Shown here: positions 45,918 to 54,677 of the stretch, in pieces | Layout of the letters: every line of letters begins with the position of its first letter | Numbering within the stretch: position 1 is the first letter of the stretch | Assembly: GCF_000718025.1 (NCBI RefSeq) | Contig: NZ_JODS01000025.1 | Coordinates: 62,001-126,000 of the forward strand | Reading direction: 5' to 3' | Source: Kitasatospora purpeofusca | GTDB taxonomy: Bacteria; Actinomycetota; Actinomycetes; Streptomycetales; Streptomycetaceae | DNA length: 64,000 nucleotides | Program-made: the position numbers and the translations under genes | The notes under the pieces: generated by a model | Told to the model about the DNA's origin: nothing | The model's database searches: none | The model's input: the letters and a program-made list of their open reading frames with translations, nothing else

Positions 45918-46906
45918 CGGACCGCACGCTCCTTGCGCAGCTGGAGGATGTTGTAGGCCACCAGTGGCAGCACCGCGAGGAAGAGGATCACCGCCAGCGC
46001 GCTGCCCCGTCCGGTGTTGAACTGGACGAAGGACTGCGAGTACATCTCGTTGGCCAGCACCTGGGTACCGAAGTTGCCGCCGGTCATGGTGCGGACGATG
46101 TCGAAGGCCTTCAGCGTGGTGATCATCACCGTGGTCAGCACCACCACCACCGTGGTGCGGATCATCGGCACGGTGATGTGCCGGAACAGCCGCAGCCCCT
46201 GGGCGCCGTCCAGCCGGGCCGCCTCGGTGACCTCGTCCGGGATCGCCTTGATCGCCGCCGACAGCACCACCATGGCGAAGCCGGTCTGCACCCACACCAT
46301 GACGGCCATCAACAGGAAGGTGTTGAGCGGCTGGGCGAGCATCCAGTTCGGCGGGTCGTCCCAGCCCAGCCAGATCGCCAGCTGGCTGAGCAGACCGATC
46401 TGCCGCTGCGAGTGGTCGCGCGACTCGTAGACGAACTTGAAGATGATCGAGGCGCCGACCAGGGAGATCGCCATCGGCATGAAGATCAGCGACTTGTAGA
46501 CCGCCTGGCCGCGCATCCGGTCCACCAGCAGGGCCAGCACCAGCCCCAGCCCGGTCGCCGCCAGCGGCGCGATCACCAGCCAGAGCAGGGTGTTGACCAG
46601 GACCTCGCGCACCGAACCGGTGGTGAAGGCCCAGCCGAAGTTCTCGCCGCCGACGAAGCGGCTGCTGTCGTCGCTGTAGAGGCTCAGGTAGACGGTACGG
46701 ACCAGCGGCGCGACCAGGCCGACCAGCAGCAGGACCAGTGCCGGTCCGAGCAGCACCAGCACGGCCAGCGGGCGGGCGATCCGGCCGGAGGCGCGGCCGG
46801 CGACCAGGAAGACCAGCAACAGGATGCCGACGAAGCCGGCGATCGCACCGAGGCCGTTGCCGAACTTGACCATCGCGTCGCCCCAGGCACCGGCGGCGAG
46901 GGACAT
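45914..46906 (-). CDS. Carbohydrate ABC transporter permease (MalF/AglF type)
   Basis: A 330-residue permease with about seven or eight helices and the EAA loop PDEVTEAARLDGAQGLRLFR near residue 220. Conserved NTLLWLVIAPLAATGLGLVL marks the start of the transmembrane domain. It has an extra N-terminal helix pair compared with its partner, typical of the F subunit. A weak GGA ribosome-binding site precedes the ATG. It lies between the binding-protein gene and the G subunit in one operon. Confidence 0.93.
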   Translation of the reverse strand: MSLAAGAWGDAMVKFGNGLGAIAGFVGILLLVFLVAGRASGRIARPLAVLVLLGPALVLLLVGLVAPLVRTVYLSLYSDDSSRFVGGENFGWAFTTGSVREVLVNTLLWLVIAPLAATGLGLVLALLVDRMRGQAVYKSLIFMPMAISLVGASIIFKFVYESRDHSQRQIGLLSQLAIWLGWDDPPNWMLAQPLNTFLLMAVMVWVQTGFAMVVLSAAIKAIPDEVTEAARLDGAQGLRLFRHITVPMIRTTVVVVLTTVMITTLKAFDIVRTMTGGNFGTQVLANEMYSQSFVQFNTGRGSALAVILFLAVLPLVAYNILQLRKERAVR

Positions 46907-46941
46907 GGCGTCACGTCCTTTCCCAACGGGAGGCGGAACGG

Positions 46942-47021
46942 GGTTACCAGGAGGCGGGGTTACCAGGAGGCGGGGTTACCAGGAGGCGGGGATACCGGGA
47001 ACCAGGGCTACCGGAAGGCGG
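46942..47021. repeat. Five tandem 16-bp repeats between binding protein and permease
   Basis: Units of GGTTACCAGGAGGCGG begin at 46942, 46958 and 46974 (identical) with two degenerate copies to 47021. The TAA that closes the binding-protein frame lies inside this repeat on the minus strand. Confidence 0.9.
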
Positions 47022-48571
47022 GCGGAACCGAACGAGGGGACGCGGCGGACCGCGGCCGCGAACCCGCGGGGCCGATGGAAGCGGGCCGGAGGAAGCAGGC
47101 GGGAGGAGGGGGCGGGCGGGGGGGGGGGGGGGGGCCGCGCCCCCCCCCCGCGCGGGGGGGCCCGCCGGCGGGCCCCCCTCCCGGTCTTCTGGATCGACTG
47201 CCCCTCGGCGAACCAGGCGGTGAGCGACTTCCACTCCTGCCCGGCACCGACCGCGGCCGGCATGAGGTCCGAACCGTCGAACCGGAAGGTCGCCGCCGGG
47301 TCGGTCAGCGCGTCGGCGGAGAGCCGGTCGATCGGATCGGTGTAGAGGCTCTTGTCCACACCCTGATTGGCCGAAACCCAGCCGGTCGCGGTCCGCACCC
47401 GGCTGCTCGCCCAGTCGGCGCTGGACAGGTAGTTCTGCACCGCCTGCACCTCGGGCCGGCTCGCGAACGCGGTGAGGAACTCCCCGCCGCCCTCCACCGG
47501 GTTGGGCACCGAGGGGTCCACCGCGGGCAGGTGGAAGGCGAAGATGTCACCGTCCGGCCCGATCTTCGTGTCCTTGGGCCACTGCGCCTTGTAGAACGAA
47601 GCCTGCTGGAGCATCAGGCACTTGCCGGTGAGGATCGGCGCGCCCGCGTCCTGGAAGGTCGTGGTGGCGATCGACTTCACGTCACCGTAGCCGCCGTTGA
47701 CCCAGGCCGGGTTCTGCATCCAGTCGGCGACCGTCCTCATCGCGGCGGCGATCTTCGGATCGGAGAACTTCACCTGGTGGTTCACCCACTGGTCGTAGAC
47801 CTCGCCGCCGTAGGTGCCGAGGACCACCTCCTCCAGCCAGTCGGTGGCCGGCCAGCCGGTGGCCGTACCGGAGGAGATACCGCCGCACCACGGCTTGGCG
47901 CCGCCGCCCGCCTTGGCGATCCGGTCGCTGAGCGCCATCAGGTCGGCCCAGGTCTTCGGGACCTCGTAACCGGCCTGCTTGAAGGTCTTGGGCGAGTACC
48001 AGACCAGGGACTTCATGTTGGCGCTCATCGGCGCCGCGTAGAAGGTGCCGTTGACCGAGCCGTAGGTCTTCCAGACCGGGCTCCACTTCTCCTGGTTCGC
48101 CACGGTCTGCTGCGGCGGCTTGACCACCTTGCCGCTCTTGACCATCTGCGCGAGCAGGCCGGGCTGCGGGACGATCGCGAAGTCCGGGGCGTTGCCGCCG
48201 CTCACCCGCACCGGCAGCTGCGACTCGAAGTCGTTGCTGCCCTCGTAGCTGATCCTGATACCGGTGCACCGGCTGAAGTCGGCCCAGGACTTCTCCAGAT
48301 TGTCCGACTCGGGGCTGAGGATCGAGGCGAACACCGTCACCGTGGTGCCCCCGTGGCCGGCGTAGGGCTGGTAGCGGGCGCAGTCGCCGGACAGGGTCTG
48401 GTTGCCGCCGCCGCCCGAACCTCCCGAGCTGTCGGTGCTGTTGGAGCAGGCCGCGGTCAGGGCCGCGACGGCCAGCAGGGCCACCGCCGCGAGCGGACGG
48501 CGACGACGACGGGGGCGGGCAGGGAACGGGGGCGGCACGGTCGTGGACGGCACGGTCGGGGTGGGAGTCAA
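46976..48571 (-). CDS. Carbohydrate ABC transporter substrate-binding lipoprotein (abnormal C-terminus)
   Basis: The open frame encodes 531 residues. Residues 1-42 are a lipoprotein signal with lipobox LTAAC; the mature protein is a type I (AglE/MalE-like) solute-binding protein (TVFASILSPESDNLEKSWAD, PDFAIVPQPGLLAQMVKSGK, GGEFLTAFASRPEVQAVQNY, SSADWASSRV). The TTG start has AGGAGG upstream. Homology-like sequence stops after FAEGQSIQKT near residue 463 (about 47184); the remaining 70 residues are Arg/Pro-rich translation of a homopolymeric GC tract and a repeat. Normal relatives end within about 15 residues of this point, so the 3' end is probably corrupted or misassembled. Confidence 0.85.
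   Translation of the reverse strand: MTPTPTVPSTTVPPPFPARPRRRRRPLAAVALLAVAALTAACSNSTDSSGGSGGGGNQTLSGDCARYQPYAGHGGTTVTVFASILSPESDNLEKSWADFSRCTGIRISYEGSNDFESQLPVRVSGGNAPDFAIVPQPGLLAQMVKSGKVVKPPQQTVANQEKWSPVWKTYGSVNGTFYAAPMSANMKSLVWYSPKTFKQAGYEVPKTWADLMALSDRIAKAGGGAKPWCGGISSGTATGWPATDWLEEVVLGTYGGEVYDQWVNHQVKFSDPKIAAAMRTVADWMQNPAWVNGGYGDVKSIATTTFQDAGAPILTGKCLMLQQASFYKAQWPKDTKIGPDGDIFAFHLPAVDPSVPNPVEGGGEFLTAFASRPEVQAVQNYLSSADWASSRVRTATGWVSANQGVDKSLYTDPIDRLSADALTDPAATFRFDGSDLMPAAVGAGQEWKSLTAWFAEGQSIQKTGRGARRRAPPRGGGARPPPPPPPAPSSRLLPPARFHRPRGFAAAVRRVPSFGSARLPVALVPGIPASW
47117..47193. other. Extreme GC homopolymer and hairpin tract at the binding-protein 3' end
   Basis: A run of 20 or so G, then CCGCGC, ten or so C, CGCG, seven G and the palindrome GGGCCCGCCGGCGGGCCC. 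Such composition is unlike anything else in the window and falls exactly where the binding-protein reading frame loses family-like sequence. It may be a sequencing/assembly artefact or a real strong hairpin damping expression of the downstream permeases. Confidence 0.7.
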
Positions 48572-48617
48572 CGCGGTCCTCCTCGCCGGGGCGTGAACGC
48601 TCGGCTGTGCGACAGAA

Positions 48618-48635
48618 CGGCATTGCGCTGTACCG
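48618..48635. promoter_or_regulatory. Possible LacI-type operator upstream of the sugar transporter
   Basis: CGGCATTGC-GCTGTACCG is an imperfect 18-bp inverted repeat (6 of 9 pairs) with the central GC step and length typical of LacI-family operators, about 50-65 bases before the binding-protein start. No LacI gene is present in the window. Confidence 0.3.
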
Positions 48636-48714
48636 GAGTTCTACGTTCGACATGGACGCGGCGGCCGGCCGATCCGACGACGGTAACGCAGCCGCGAGGT
48701 GCCCGCCAAGGTCC

Positions 48715-48741
48715 GGGCACGCCCTTCGTCACCGCGTGCCC
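48715..48741 (-). terminator. Hairpin downstream of the CYP154-like gene
   Basis: GGGCACGC pairs with GCGTGCCC around an 11-base loop, 80 bases after the P450 stop; it may end the conservon transcript. Confidence 0.55.
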
Positions 48742-48821
48742 CAGTTGTGACCCCGAGCGCCGGGCGCCCACCCCACCCGGCACCACCCCCGCCGCGGCCG
48801 ACCACCCCGACCGCCCCGCCG

Positions 48822-50048
48822 TCAGAACAGCCGGACCGGCAGCTCCTTCAGCGCGTTCACCACCAGCGAGCCGCTCGACCGCAGCTCCTCGTCCGGCACC
48901 GCCAACGACAGCCCCGGGAAGCGCTCGAACAACGCCGGCAGCGCGATCCCCGCCTCCAGCCGGGCCAGCGGCGAACCCGGGCAGACATGCGGACCGTGCC
49001 CGAACGACAGGTGCCGGATCGGGTCCCGGGTCACGTCGAACACCTCGGCCGTCACCCCGTGCTGCGCCGGGTCCCGGCCGATCGCGTTGTAGGAGACCAG
49101 CACCGGCTCCCCGGCCGGAATCACCGTGTCGCCCACCGCCACCTCCTCGCTGGTGAACCGGAACAGGAAGTTGCTGGTCGGCGGCGTCCAGCGGAGTGAC
49201 TCCTCCACCACCGCGTCCCAGCCGACCTTGCCCGCCCGCACCAGCTCCAACTGGTCCGGATGGGCCAGCAGGGCCCGCACCGCGTTGCCGATGAGGTTCA
49301 CCGTGGTCTCGTGCCCCGCCGCGATGATCACCCGCAGGGTGGCCGCCGCCTCCGCGTCGGTCAGCGCCCCGCCCTCGGCGTCGGCCTGCAGCAGCACACT
49401 CGCCAGGTCGTCACCGGGGACCGAACGGCGCTGCGCCACCACGCCGTTGACGAAGGCGTTCAGCCCGGCGATGGTCGCCTGGATGCCCTCCGGGTTCGGG
49501 CGGGCGCCGAAGAACCGCTCGTAGAGGTCGCGCAGGAGCGCGTGCTCCGACTCCGGGACGCCGAGCAGCGAGCAGATCACCGTCATCGGCAGCGGGAACG
49601 CGAAGGCGGACTTCAGGTCCACCACCGGCTCCCCCGCCGCCAGGGTGTCCAGCAGGTCCCGGGTGATCGCCTCCACCCGCGGACGCATCAGCTCCACCTG
49701 GCGCGGGGTGAACGCGTGCGCCACCAGCGCACGCAGCCGCCGGTGCTCCGCGCCGTCGGTGGTCACCATGCTCGGACCGGGCACCGCCAGACCGATCAAC
49801 GGCCAGGTCTTCGGCACCTCGCCGCGCTGGAACGCCGCCCAGTGCCGGGCGTCCTTCACCAGCCGGGCATCGGTCAGCAGCTCACGGGCGGGCCCGTGCC
49901 GGGTCACGGCCCAGGCGGCGACCCCACCGGGCAGCTCCACCGGCACCACCGGACCGGCGGCACGCAGCAGCGCACCCTCGGCGGCATTGTCGCGGGCCAG
50001 CGGATCGAGGACGAACGGGGTGGGGACGAACGGGGCGGGGGCGGACAT
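48822..50048 (-). CDS. Cytochrome P450, CYP154-like
   Basis: A 408-residue soluble P450 with all canonical elements: I-helix AAGHETTVN near 240, K-helix EESLRW (ExxR) near 280, and the heme-binding loop FGHGPHVCPGSPLAR with the Cys ligand near 355. It is last gene of the conservon operon, directly after the CYP157-like gene, the arrangement in which CYP154 and CYP157 genes occur in streptomycetes. It needs electrons from a ferredoxin and reductase encoded elsewhere. The ATG has AAGGAG 11 bases upstream. Substrate unknown. Confidence 0.93.
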   Translation of the reverse strand: MSAPAPFVPTPFVLDPLARDNAAEGALLRAAGPVVPVELPGGVAAWAVTRHGPARELLTDARLVKDARHWAAFQRGEVPKTWPLIGLAVPGPSMVTTDGAEHRRLRALVAHAFTPRQVELMRPRVEAITRDLLDTLAAGEPVVDLKSAFAFPLPMTVICSLLGVPESEHALLRDLYERFFGARPNPEGIQATIAGLNAFVNGVVAQRRSVPGDDLASVLLQADAEGGALTDAEAAATLRVIIAAGHETTVNLIGNAVRALLAHPDQLELVRAGKVGWDAVVEESLRWTPPTSNFLFRFTSEEVAVGDTVIPAGEPVLVSYNAIGRDPAQHGVTAEVFDVTRDPIRHLSFGHGPHVCPGSPLARLEAGIALPALFERFPGLSLAVPDEELRSSGSLVVNALKELPVRLF

Positions 50049-50158
50049 GGCTACAGCACTCCTTCGGTTCTGGTGAAGCGGTACGGCGACCCCGGCACCG
50101 CCGGGGCTCCGGGATCCCGGATCCCGGATCCGGGCCGGGCCCGTGTCCCGGAGCGGGC

Positions 50159-51403
50159 TCAGCCCGCGTATCCCGGGGCGAACGACACCGGCAGCGCCAC
50201 CAGCCCGCGCACCCAGGCCGACGGCCGCCACACCAGCGCGTGCTCGGCCACCGCCAACCGCAGGTCCGGCAGCCGGTCCAGCAGCACCTCGACCGCCGTC
50301 GTCGCGATCACCTCGGCCGCCTCCTGCGCCGGGAACGGACAGCCGTGCTCGCCGTACGAGTAGCTCAGGTACGCCCGGTTGCCCTCGGCCGGCCGCCCGT
50401 CCGACTGCCGCACCGACGGGTCCGCGTTGGCCCCCGCGAAACCCAGCAGCAGCATGTCCCCGGCGGCGATCCGCTGCCCGCCCAACTGGGTGTCCCTGGT
50501 CGCCCAGCGGCCCGCGAAGATCTGGGTCGGGGTGTCCTCCCAGAGCGCCTCGTTCAGCGCCTGGCTGATACTGCGCCGCCCGCCCGACAGCGAGGCGGCG
50601 AACCGCTCGTCGGTGAGCATCAGCCGCAGCGCGTTGGACATCCAGTACGAGGTCGGCTGGTGACCGGCGATCAGCATCACCCGCAGGTCCCGCATGATCT
50701 CGTCGTGGTTGAGACCCGCCGGGTGCGCCAGCATCCGCGAGGCGACGTCGTCACCCGGGTGCGCCGCCTTCTCCTCGACCAGCTCCAGCATCACGGCGAG
50801 CAGCCGCTGCGCACCGGCCGGCGCGTCGGGGCCGCCGTCCAGCATGGTCAGCAGGCCGTCGATGAGCACCGGCGCCTGCTCCTCGCTCAGCCCGAGTACC
50901 CGGCAGAGCACCAGCAGCGGCAGCCGGTGGGCGTACTCGGCGACCAGGTCCGCCTCACCGCGCCCGGCGAAGCCGTCGATCAGCCGGTCCGCCAGCTCCT
51001 CGCAGTGCTTGCGCAGCTCGTACGGGTCGACGGCGGCCAGCGCGTCGGTGACCGCCCGCGAGCGCCGGACGTGCTCCTCGCCCTCGGCGTAGAGGATCGA
51101 CGGCACCGGCGCCATCATCGGCTTGAGCGGCCAGTCCTCGGCGACGGTCGCCCAGCCGGTCCAGCGGGTGGAGTCCCGGCCGAACAGCTGCGGCTGGCCG
51201 GTGACCAGCTGCAGCTCGCGGTAGCCGATCACCAGCCAGGCGGGCACCCCGCCGGCCAGTTCGACCGGCGCGACCGGGCCGTGCCCGGCCCGCATCTCCC
51301 GGTAGACCTGGGAGGGATCGGTCTGGAAGCGCGGCCCGTACAGCGGGGTGGCGCCGGCGTGGGCCGGGCAGCCCGGCGGCGGGGTGGCGGCGGGCTCGGT
51401 CAC
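50159..51403 (-). CDS. Cytochrome P450 without ExxR motif, CYP157-like
   Basis: A 414-residue P450-fold protein. The heme Cys is kept in YSYGEHGCPFPAQEAA (near 354), with Tyr instead of Phe at the loop start and no Gly after Cys-Pro. The K-helix reads LNEALWEDTP: the Arg of the otherwise invariant ExxR is Trp. The I-helix is AGHQPTSYW, lacking the acidic residue before Thr. Loss of ExxR with an ExxW sequence is the known hallmark of the CYP157 family. The ATG overlaps the GTPase stop by four bases. The spacer to the next P450 contains GGATCCC repeats (about 50107-50130). Confidence 0.9.
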   Translation of the reverse strand: MTEPAATPPPGCPAHAGATPLYGPRFQTDPSQVYREMRAGHGPVAPVELAGGVPAWLVIGYRELQLVTGQPQLFGRDSTRWTGWATVAEDWPLKPMMAPVPSILYAEGEEHVRRSRAVTDALAAVDPYELRKHCEELADRLIDGFAGRGEADLVAEYAHRLPLLVLCRVLGLSEEQAPVLIDGLLTMLDGGPDAPAGAQRLLAVMLELVEEKAAHPGDDVASRMLAHPAGLNHDEIMRDLRVMLIAGHQPTSYWMSNALRLMLTDERFAASLSGGRRSISQALNEALWEDTPTQIFAGRWATRDTQLGGQRIAAGDMLLLGFAGANADPSVRQSDGRPAEGNRAYLSYSYGEHGCPFPAQEAAEVIATTAVEVLLDRLPDLRLAVAEHALVWRPSAWVRGLVALPVSFAPGYAG

Positions 51404-52065
51404 GGGGTGCTCTCCTCAAGGACGGGGGCGGCAGCGGCGGCGGGAGTGCCCGCCGTCTCGGCCTCGACCCGCGCGGTCAGGTGGCGGACCAGCTCGATCA
51501 ACACCTGCTTGCCGGACTCCCGGTCCCGGGCGTCGCAGTCCAGCAGCGGCACCTCGGGCGGCAGGTCGAGCGCCTCCCGGACCTGGTCCAGGGTGTGGGT
51601 CGGGTCGCCGAAGTTGTTGCGGGCGACGACGAAGGGCGTGCCGTGGTGCTCCAGCCGGTCGATGGCGTACCAGGAGTCCGCCAGCCGCCGGGTGTCCACC
51701 AGCACGACGGCCCCCAGGGCCCCGGAGAACAGCCGGTCCCAGAGGAACCAGAACCGCTCCTGCCCCGGCGCGCCGAACAGGTACAGCACCTGGCTCGCGG
51801 AGAGGGTGATCCGGCCGAAGTCGAAGGCGACCGTGGTCGAGCGCTTGCCCCAGGCGCCGGTCGGATCGTCGATCCCCTCCCCGGCGCTGGTCAGGGTCTC
51901 CTCGGTGTTCAGCGGACGGATCTCGCTGACCGCGCCGACCAGGGTGGTCTTGCCCACGCCGAAGCCGCCGACCACGACGATCTTCAGCGCGTTGTCGGCG
52001 GTGCGGCGCAGCGGTGTCCGCCCGCTCGGCCGAGGGTCCCGGCCCTCAGAGCTGTTGGAGTCCAT
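51400..52065 (-). CDS. cvnD: Conservon GTP-binding protein CvnD
   Basis: A 221-residue Ras-like small GTPase of the conservon type. P-loop GGFGVGKTTL at 33-42, switch region with T56-T58, G3-like LFGAPGQERF near 97 and G4-like VARNNFGD near 150 (the usual NKxD is altered, as in this family). It associates with the membrane complex of CvnA-CvnB-CvnC and is thought to cycle between GDP and GTP like a G-protein alpha subunit. It overlaps cvnC by 20 bases and the P450 gene by four, so all are co-translated. Confidence 0.93.
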   Translation of the reverse strand: MDSNSSEGRDPRPSGRTPLRRTADNALKIVVVGGFGVGKTTLVGAVSEIRPLNTEETLTSAGEGIDDPTGAWGKRSTTVAFDFGRITLSASQVLYLFGAPGQERFWFLWDRLFSGALGAVVLVDTRRLADSWYAIDRLEHHGTPFVVARNNFGDPTHTLDQVREALDLPPEVPLLDCDARDRESGKQVLIELVRHLTARVEAETAGTPAAAAAPVLEESTP

Positions 52066-52435
52066 GCAGTACCTGCTTCAGCGTGTCGAGATCGGGCAGC
52101 CGGGCCTTGTTGGGGGCGAACCGGGGGTGGCGGGCGGTGATCGACCCGGCCTCCAGCAGGTCGCCGAGGAGGATCTTCACCACCGACACCGGCAGCGCCA
52201 GCTCCGCGGCGACCTCCACCACGGCGGTCGGCGCCTCGCACATCCGCAGGATGCGCGCGTGCTCCGACTGCATGCCCGACGCCGGCTCCCGCTCGGCGAC
52301 GATCAGCGTGACCAGGTCGAACGCGTTCTCCGGAGCCCGGCTGCGGCCCCGGGTGATGGTGTACAGGCGGTCCGGGTCGTCGTCCCGGCCCGGCCGGACC
52401 CGCCGCCCGTCGGTGTTCCCCCCGCGCCCGCTCAT
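52046..52435 (-). CDS. cvnC: Conservon protein CvnC (DUF742)
   Basis: A 129-residue DUF742 protein. The N-terminal 25 residues are Arg/Gly/Asp-rich; the domain proper begins RLYTITRGRSRAPENAFDLV and contains the winged-helix-like ARILRMCEAPTAVVEVAAEL, ALPVSVVKILLGDLLEAGSI. Such proteins are always between the roadblock protein and the GTPase. The role is proposed to be an adaptor. Its start overlaps the cvnB stop by four bases. Confidence 0.93.
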   Translation of the reverse strand: MSGRGGNTDGRRVRPGRDDDPDRLYTITRGRSRAPENAFDLVTLIVAEREPASGMQSEHARILRMCEAPTAVVEVAAELALPVSVVKILLGDLLEAGSITARHPRFAPNKARLPDLDTLKQVLHGLQQL

Positions 52436-52878
52436 GCCCGGGCGCTCCCGTCGGTCACCGGGCCGTCCGCCCCGGCCGCGCCCTCCCGGGCGGGCGCGCT
52501 GAGGTGGACGCCGATCTGCTCGATCAGCCCGTGCATGTTGTGGCCGACCACGCCCACGTCGGCGTCCTCGTCGGTGACCACGGCGAGGTGGGCGCCCTCG
52601 CCGGCGGCCACGATGCACAGCACTCCGCCGTGGAACTCGGTCATCGACTGCCGCACACCGCCGGTGCCGTCGCCGAACTCGATCGACGCGCCGTGCGCCA
52701 GGCTCTGCAGACCGGAGGCGATGGCGGCGAGCTGGTCGGCCCGGTCGTTGCCGAGGCCGGAGGTGTGGCAGAGCTTGAGGCCGTCGGCGGAGAGCACCAG
52801 GGCGTGCCGGGTGCCGGGGGTGTTGGTCAGCAGGTTTTCCAGCAGCCAGTCGAGGTCGCGGTCGGTGGCACTGCTCAT
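52432..52878 (-). CDS. cvnB: Conservon roadblock/LC7 protein CvnB
   Basis: A 148-residue roadblock/LC7-domain protein: DLDWLLENLLTNTPGTRHAL, VLSADGLKLCHTSGL, ADQLAAIASGLQSLAHGA. Bacterial roadblock proteins act as GTPase-activating or regulatory partners (MglB-like), so a role in controlling CvnD is likely. The start overlaps the cvnA stop by four bases. Confidence 0.94.
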   Translation of the reverse strand: MSSATDRDLDWLLENLLTNTPGTRHALVLSADGLKLCHTSGLGNDRADQLAAIASGLQSLAHGASIEFGDGTGGVRQSMTEFHGGVLCIVAAGEGAHLAVVTDEDADVGVVGHNMHGLIEQIGVHLSAPAREGAAGADGPVTDGSARA

Positions 52879-54677
52879 CGGAAGTCCTTCTCGGTGACGG
52901 GGGAAGCGTCGGACGCGGGGTCCGCGGCGGACCGCGCACCCGGGGTGTCCTGGACCGGTACGGCGCCCTCGGCCGGTGCGGGGGCACCGGCGGGCGCGGG
53001 GTTCGGGGCGCCGGCGGCGGGCGCCGCGGTGGCGGTGGCGGCGGGTGCGGCGGTGGCGGTGGCGGCGGGCAGGGCGGCCCGGCGGAAGGCGCCCAACCTG
53101 GCGGCGGCACTCGCCCCGTCGGGGCGGGCGGGCCGCTCGGCGGGGGCCGCCGCCGGTGCGGCGGCGGCCATGGTGCGGCCGCGACGGCGCTGCGGCAGAC
53201 CGCTGTCGGTGACGGCGGGCGCGACGGGCGCCGATCCGGCGGACCCCACCGGTGCGGCCACCGGGACGGCGGGCGCCACCGGCGCGGCAGGAACAGCGGG
53301 CGCCGGGCGTGCGGGGGTGAGCGCGGGGCGCGGACCCGTACCGCCCGCCCGCTCGACCGCGCGCTCGACCGGCTCGGGCAGCGGGGCCGGCGCCGTCGCG
53401 GGGTGCGTGACCAACTGCTGCGGAATCAGCACCACCACCCCGGTGCCGCCGCGCGCCGACGGCCGGAAGGAGATCTGCAGCCCGTGCTTGCGGGCCAGCA
53501 CACCGACCACCGCGAGACCGATCCGGGTACCCGCCGACAGCGTGGTGAGGTCCAGCGACTCGGCGGAGACGGCCCGTTCGGCGCGGCGCAGCCAACTGTC
53601 GCTCAGGCCCAGGCCGCTGTCCTCGACGGTGACGACCAGCCCGGCCGGCACCTCCTCGACGTAGACGTGCACCTCGGCCGGCGGCGCGGAGAACGTGGTC
53701 GCATTGTCGAGCAGTTCGGCGAGCGCGTGCATCACGCCCTCGGCGGCGAACCCGGCCACCGCGGCCGTGCTCGCGTTGTGCAGCCTGACCCGCTGGTAGG
53801 CGCCGATCCGGCCGAGCGCGCCGCGCAGCACCGACTCCACCGGGATCGGCCGGCCCCAGCGACGGCCCGAGCGAGCGCCGGTCAGCACCGCGATGCTGTC
53901 GGCCATCCGGCCCGCCTGGGCGGTCGAGTGGTCCAGCCGCAGCAGGTCGCCGAGGACCTCCTCGTCGTGCCGGTGCTGCATCTCGCGCAGTTCCGCGTGC
54001 ATGCTCGTGGCCAGCGCCTGCACCCGGCCGGCCGCGGTGGCGCAGACCGCCAGGGCGGCGGCCCGCAGCCGCTCGCCGCGGCCGATCTCCTCCGCCACGG
54101 CGCGCAGCAGCGGACGCTGCGGGTGGTCGCGGTGCGGGGCCAGGGCGGCGTCCACGGTCGCACCGCTCCGCAGTCGCTTCACGAGGACCGGCAGCACCTC
54201 GTCGGCGATCCGGTCCACGGCGGCCCGCTCGGCGCGCTCCGCCTCGGCCTGCGCCCGGGCCCCCGCCGCCTCCGCGCGGGCGGCGGCGGCCTGCTCCTCG
54301 GCCCGGGCGAGCGCCGCCCCGGCCTCGTCCCGCTCGGCCTCGGCGGCGGCGGCCCGCGCCTTGGCGGCGGTCTCGGCCTGCCTGGCCGCGCCGGCGACCA
54401 CGAGGGCCGTCATCGACTCGCCCTCCCACCGGCCCAGTTCCAGCTCCAGCCGGCGGGCCCGTTCGGTGGCGCTGCCGGCCTGCCGGACGGCGATCAGCCA
54501 GAGCACGGTGACCGCCGCCACGGCGGCCGCGGTCAGCGGACGCCCGGCGTCGAAGGCCCGCATCACCCCGACCGGCCCGGCCACCGCCGCCAGCAGGGCG
54601 GCGGCCGCCACAACGGCCCTGGTACGCACGTCGGGTCGACGGGTGGGCCCAGCGTCGGGGCTGGTGGTTTCTGTCAT
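52875..54677 (-). CDS. cvnA: Conservon sensor histidine kinase-like protein CvnA
   Basis: A 600-residue membrane protein. Two hydrophobic helices near 18-38 and 45-62 anchor it; a long Ala/Glu-rich coiled coil spans 65-165. The HATPase_c domain at 310-440 has LAELLDNATTFSAPPAEV (N box), VTVEDSGLGLS (G1) and AGTRIGLAVVGVLARKHGLQ (G2). A conventional phospho-acceptor His box is hard to identify; the helix before the ATPase contains LDHSTAQAGR. The C-terminal 150 residues are Ala/Pro-rich. It is the first gene of the cvn operon; GAGGA lies upstream of the ATG. Confidence 0.93.
   Translation of the reverse strand: MTETTSPDAGPTRRPDVRTRAVVAAAALLAAVAGPVGVMRAFDAGRPLTAAAVAAVTVLWLIAVRQAGSATERARRLELELGRWEGESMTALVVAGAARQAETAAKARAAAAEAERDEAGAALARAEEQAAAARAEAAGARAQAEAERAERAAVDRIADEVLPVLVKRLRSGATVDAALAPHRDHPQRPLLRAVAEEIGRGERLRAAALAVCATAAGRVQALATSMHAELREMQHRHDEEVLGDLLRLDHSTAQAGRMADSIAVLTGARSGRRWGRPIPVESVLRGALGRIGAYQRVRLHNASTAAVAGFAAEGVMHALAELLDNATTFSAPPAEVHVYVEEVPAGLVVTVEDSGLGLSDSWLRRAERAVSAESLDLTTLSAGTRIGLAVVGVLARKHGLQISFRPSARGGTGVVVLIPQQLVTHPATAPAPLPEPVERAVERAGGTGPRPALTPARPAPAVPAAPVAPAVPVAAPVGSAGSAPVAPAVTDSGLPQRRRGRTMAAAAPAAAPAERPARPDGASAAARLGAFRRAALPAATATAAPAATATAAPAAGAPNPAPAGAPAPAEGAVPVQDTPGARSAADPASDASPVTEKDFR

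Noticed and set aside
44850..45956. Plus-strand collagen-like Gly-Gly-Thr frame
   Set aside because: It is the translation of 27-bp DNA repeats continuing antisense to a clear permease gene.
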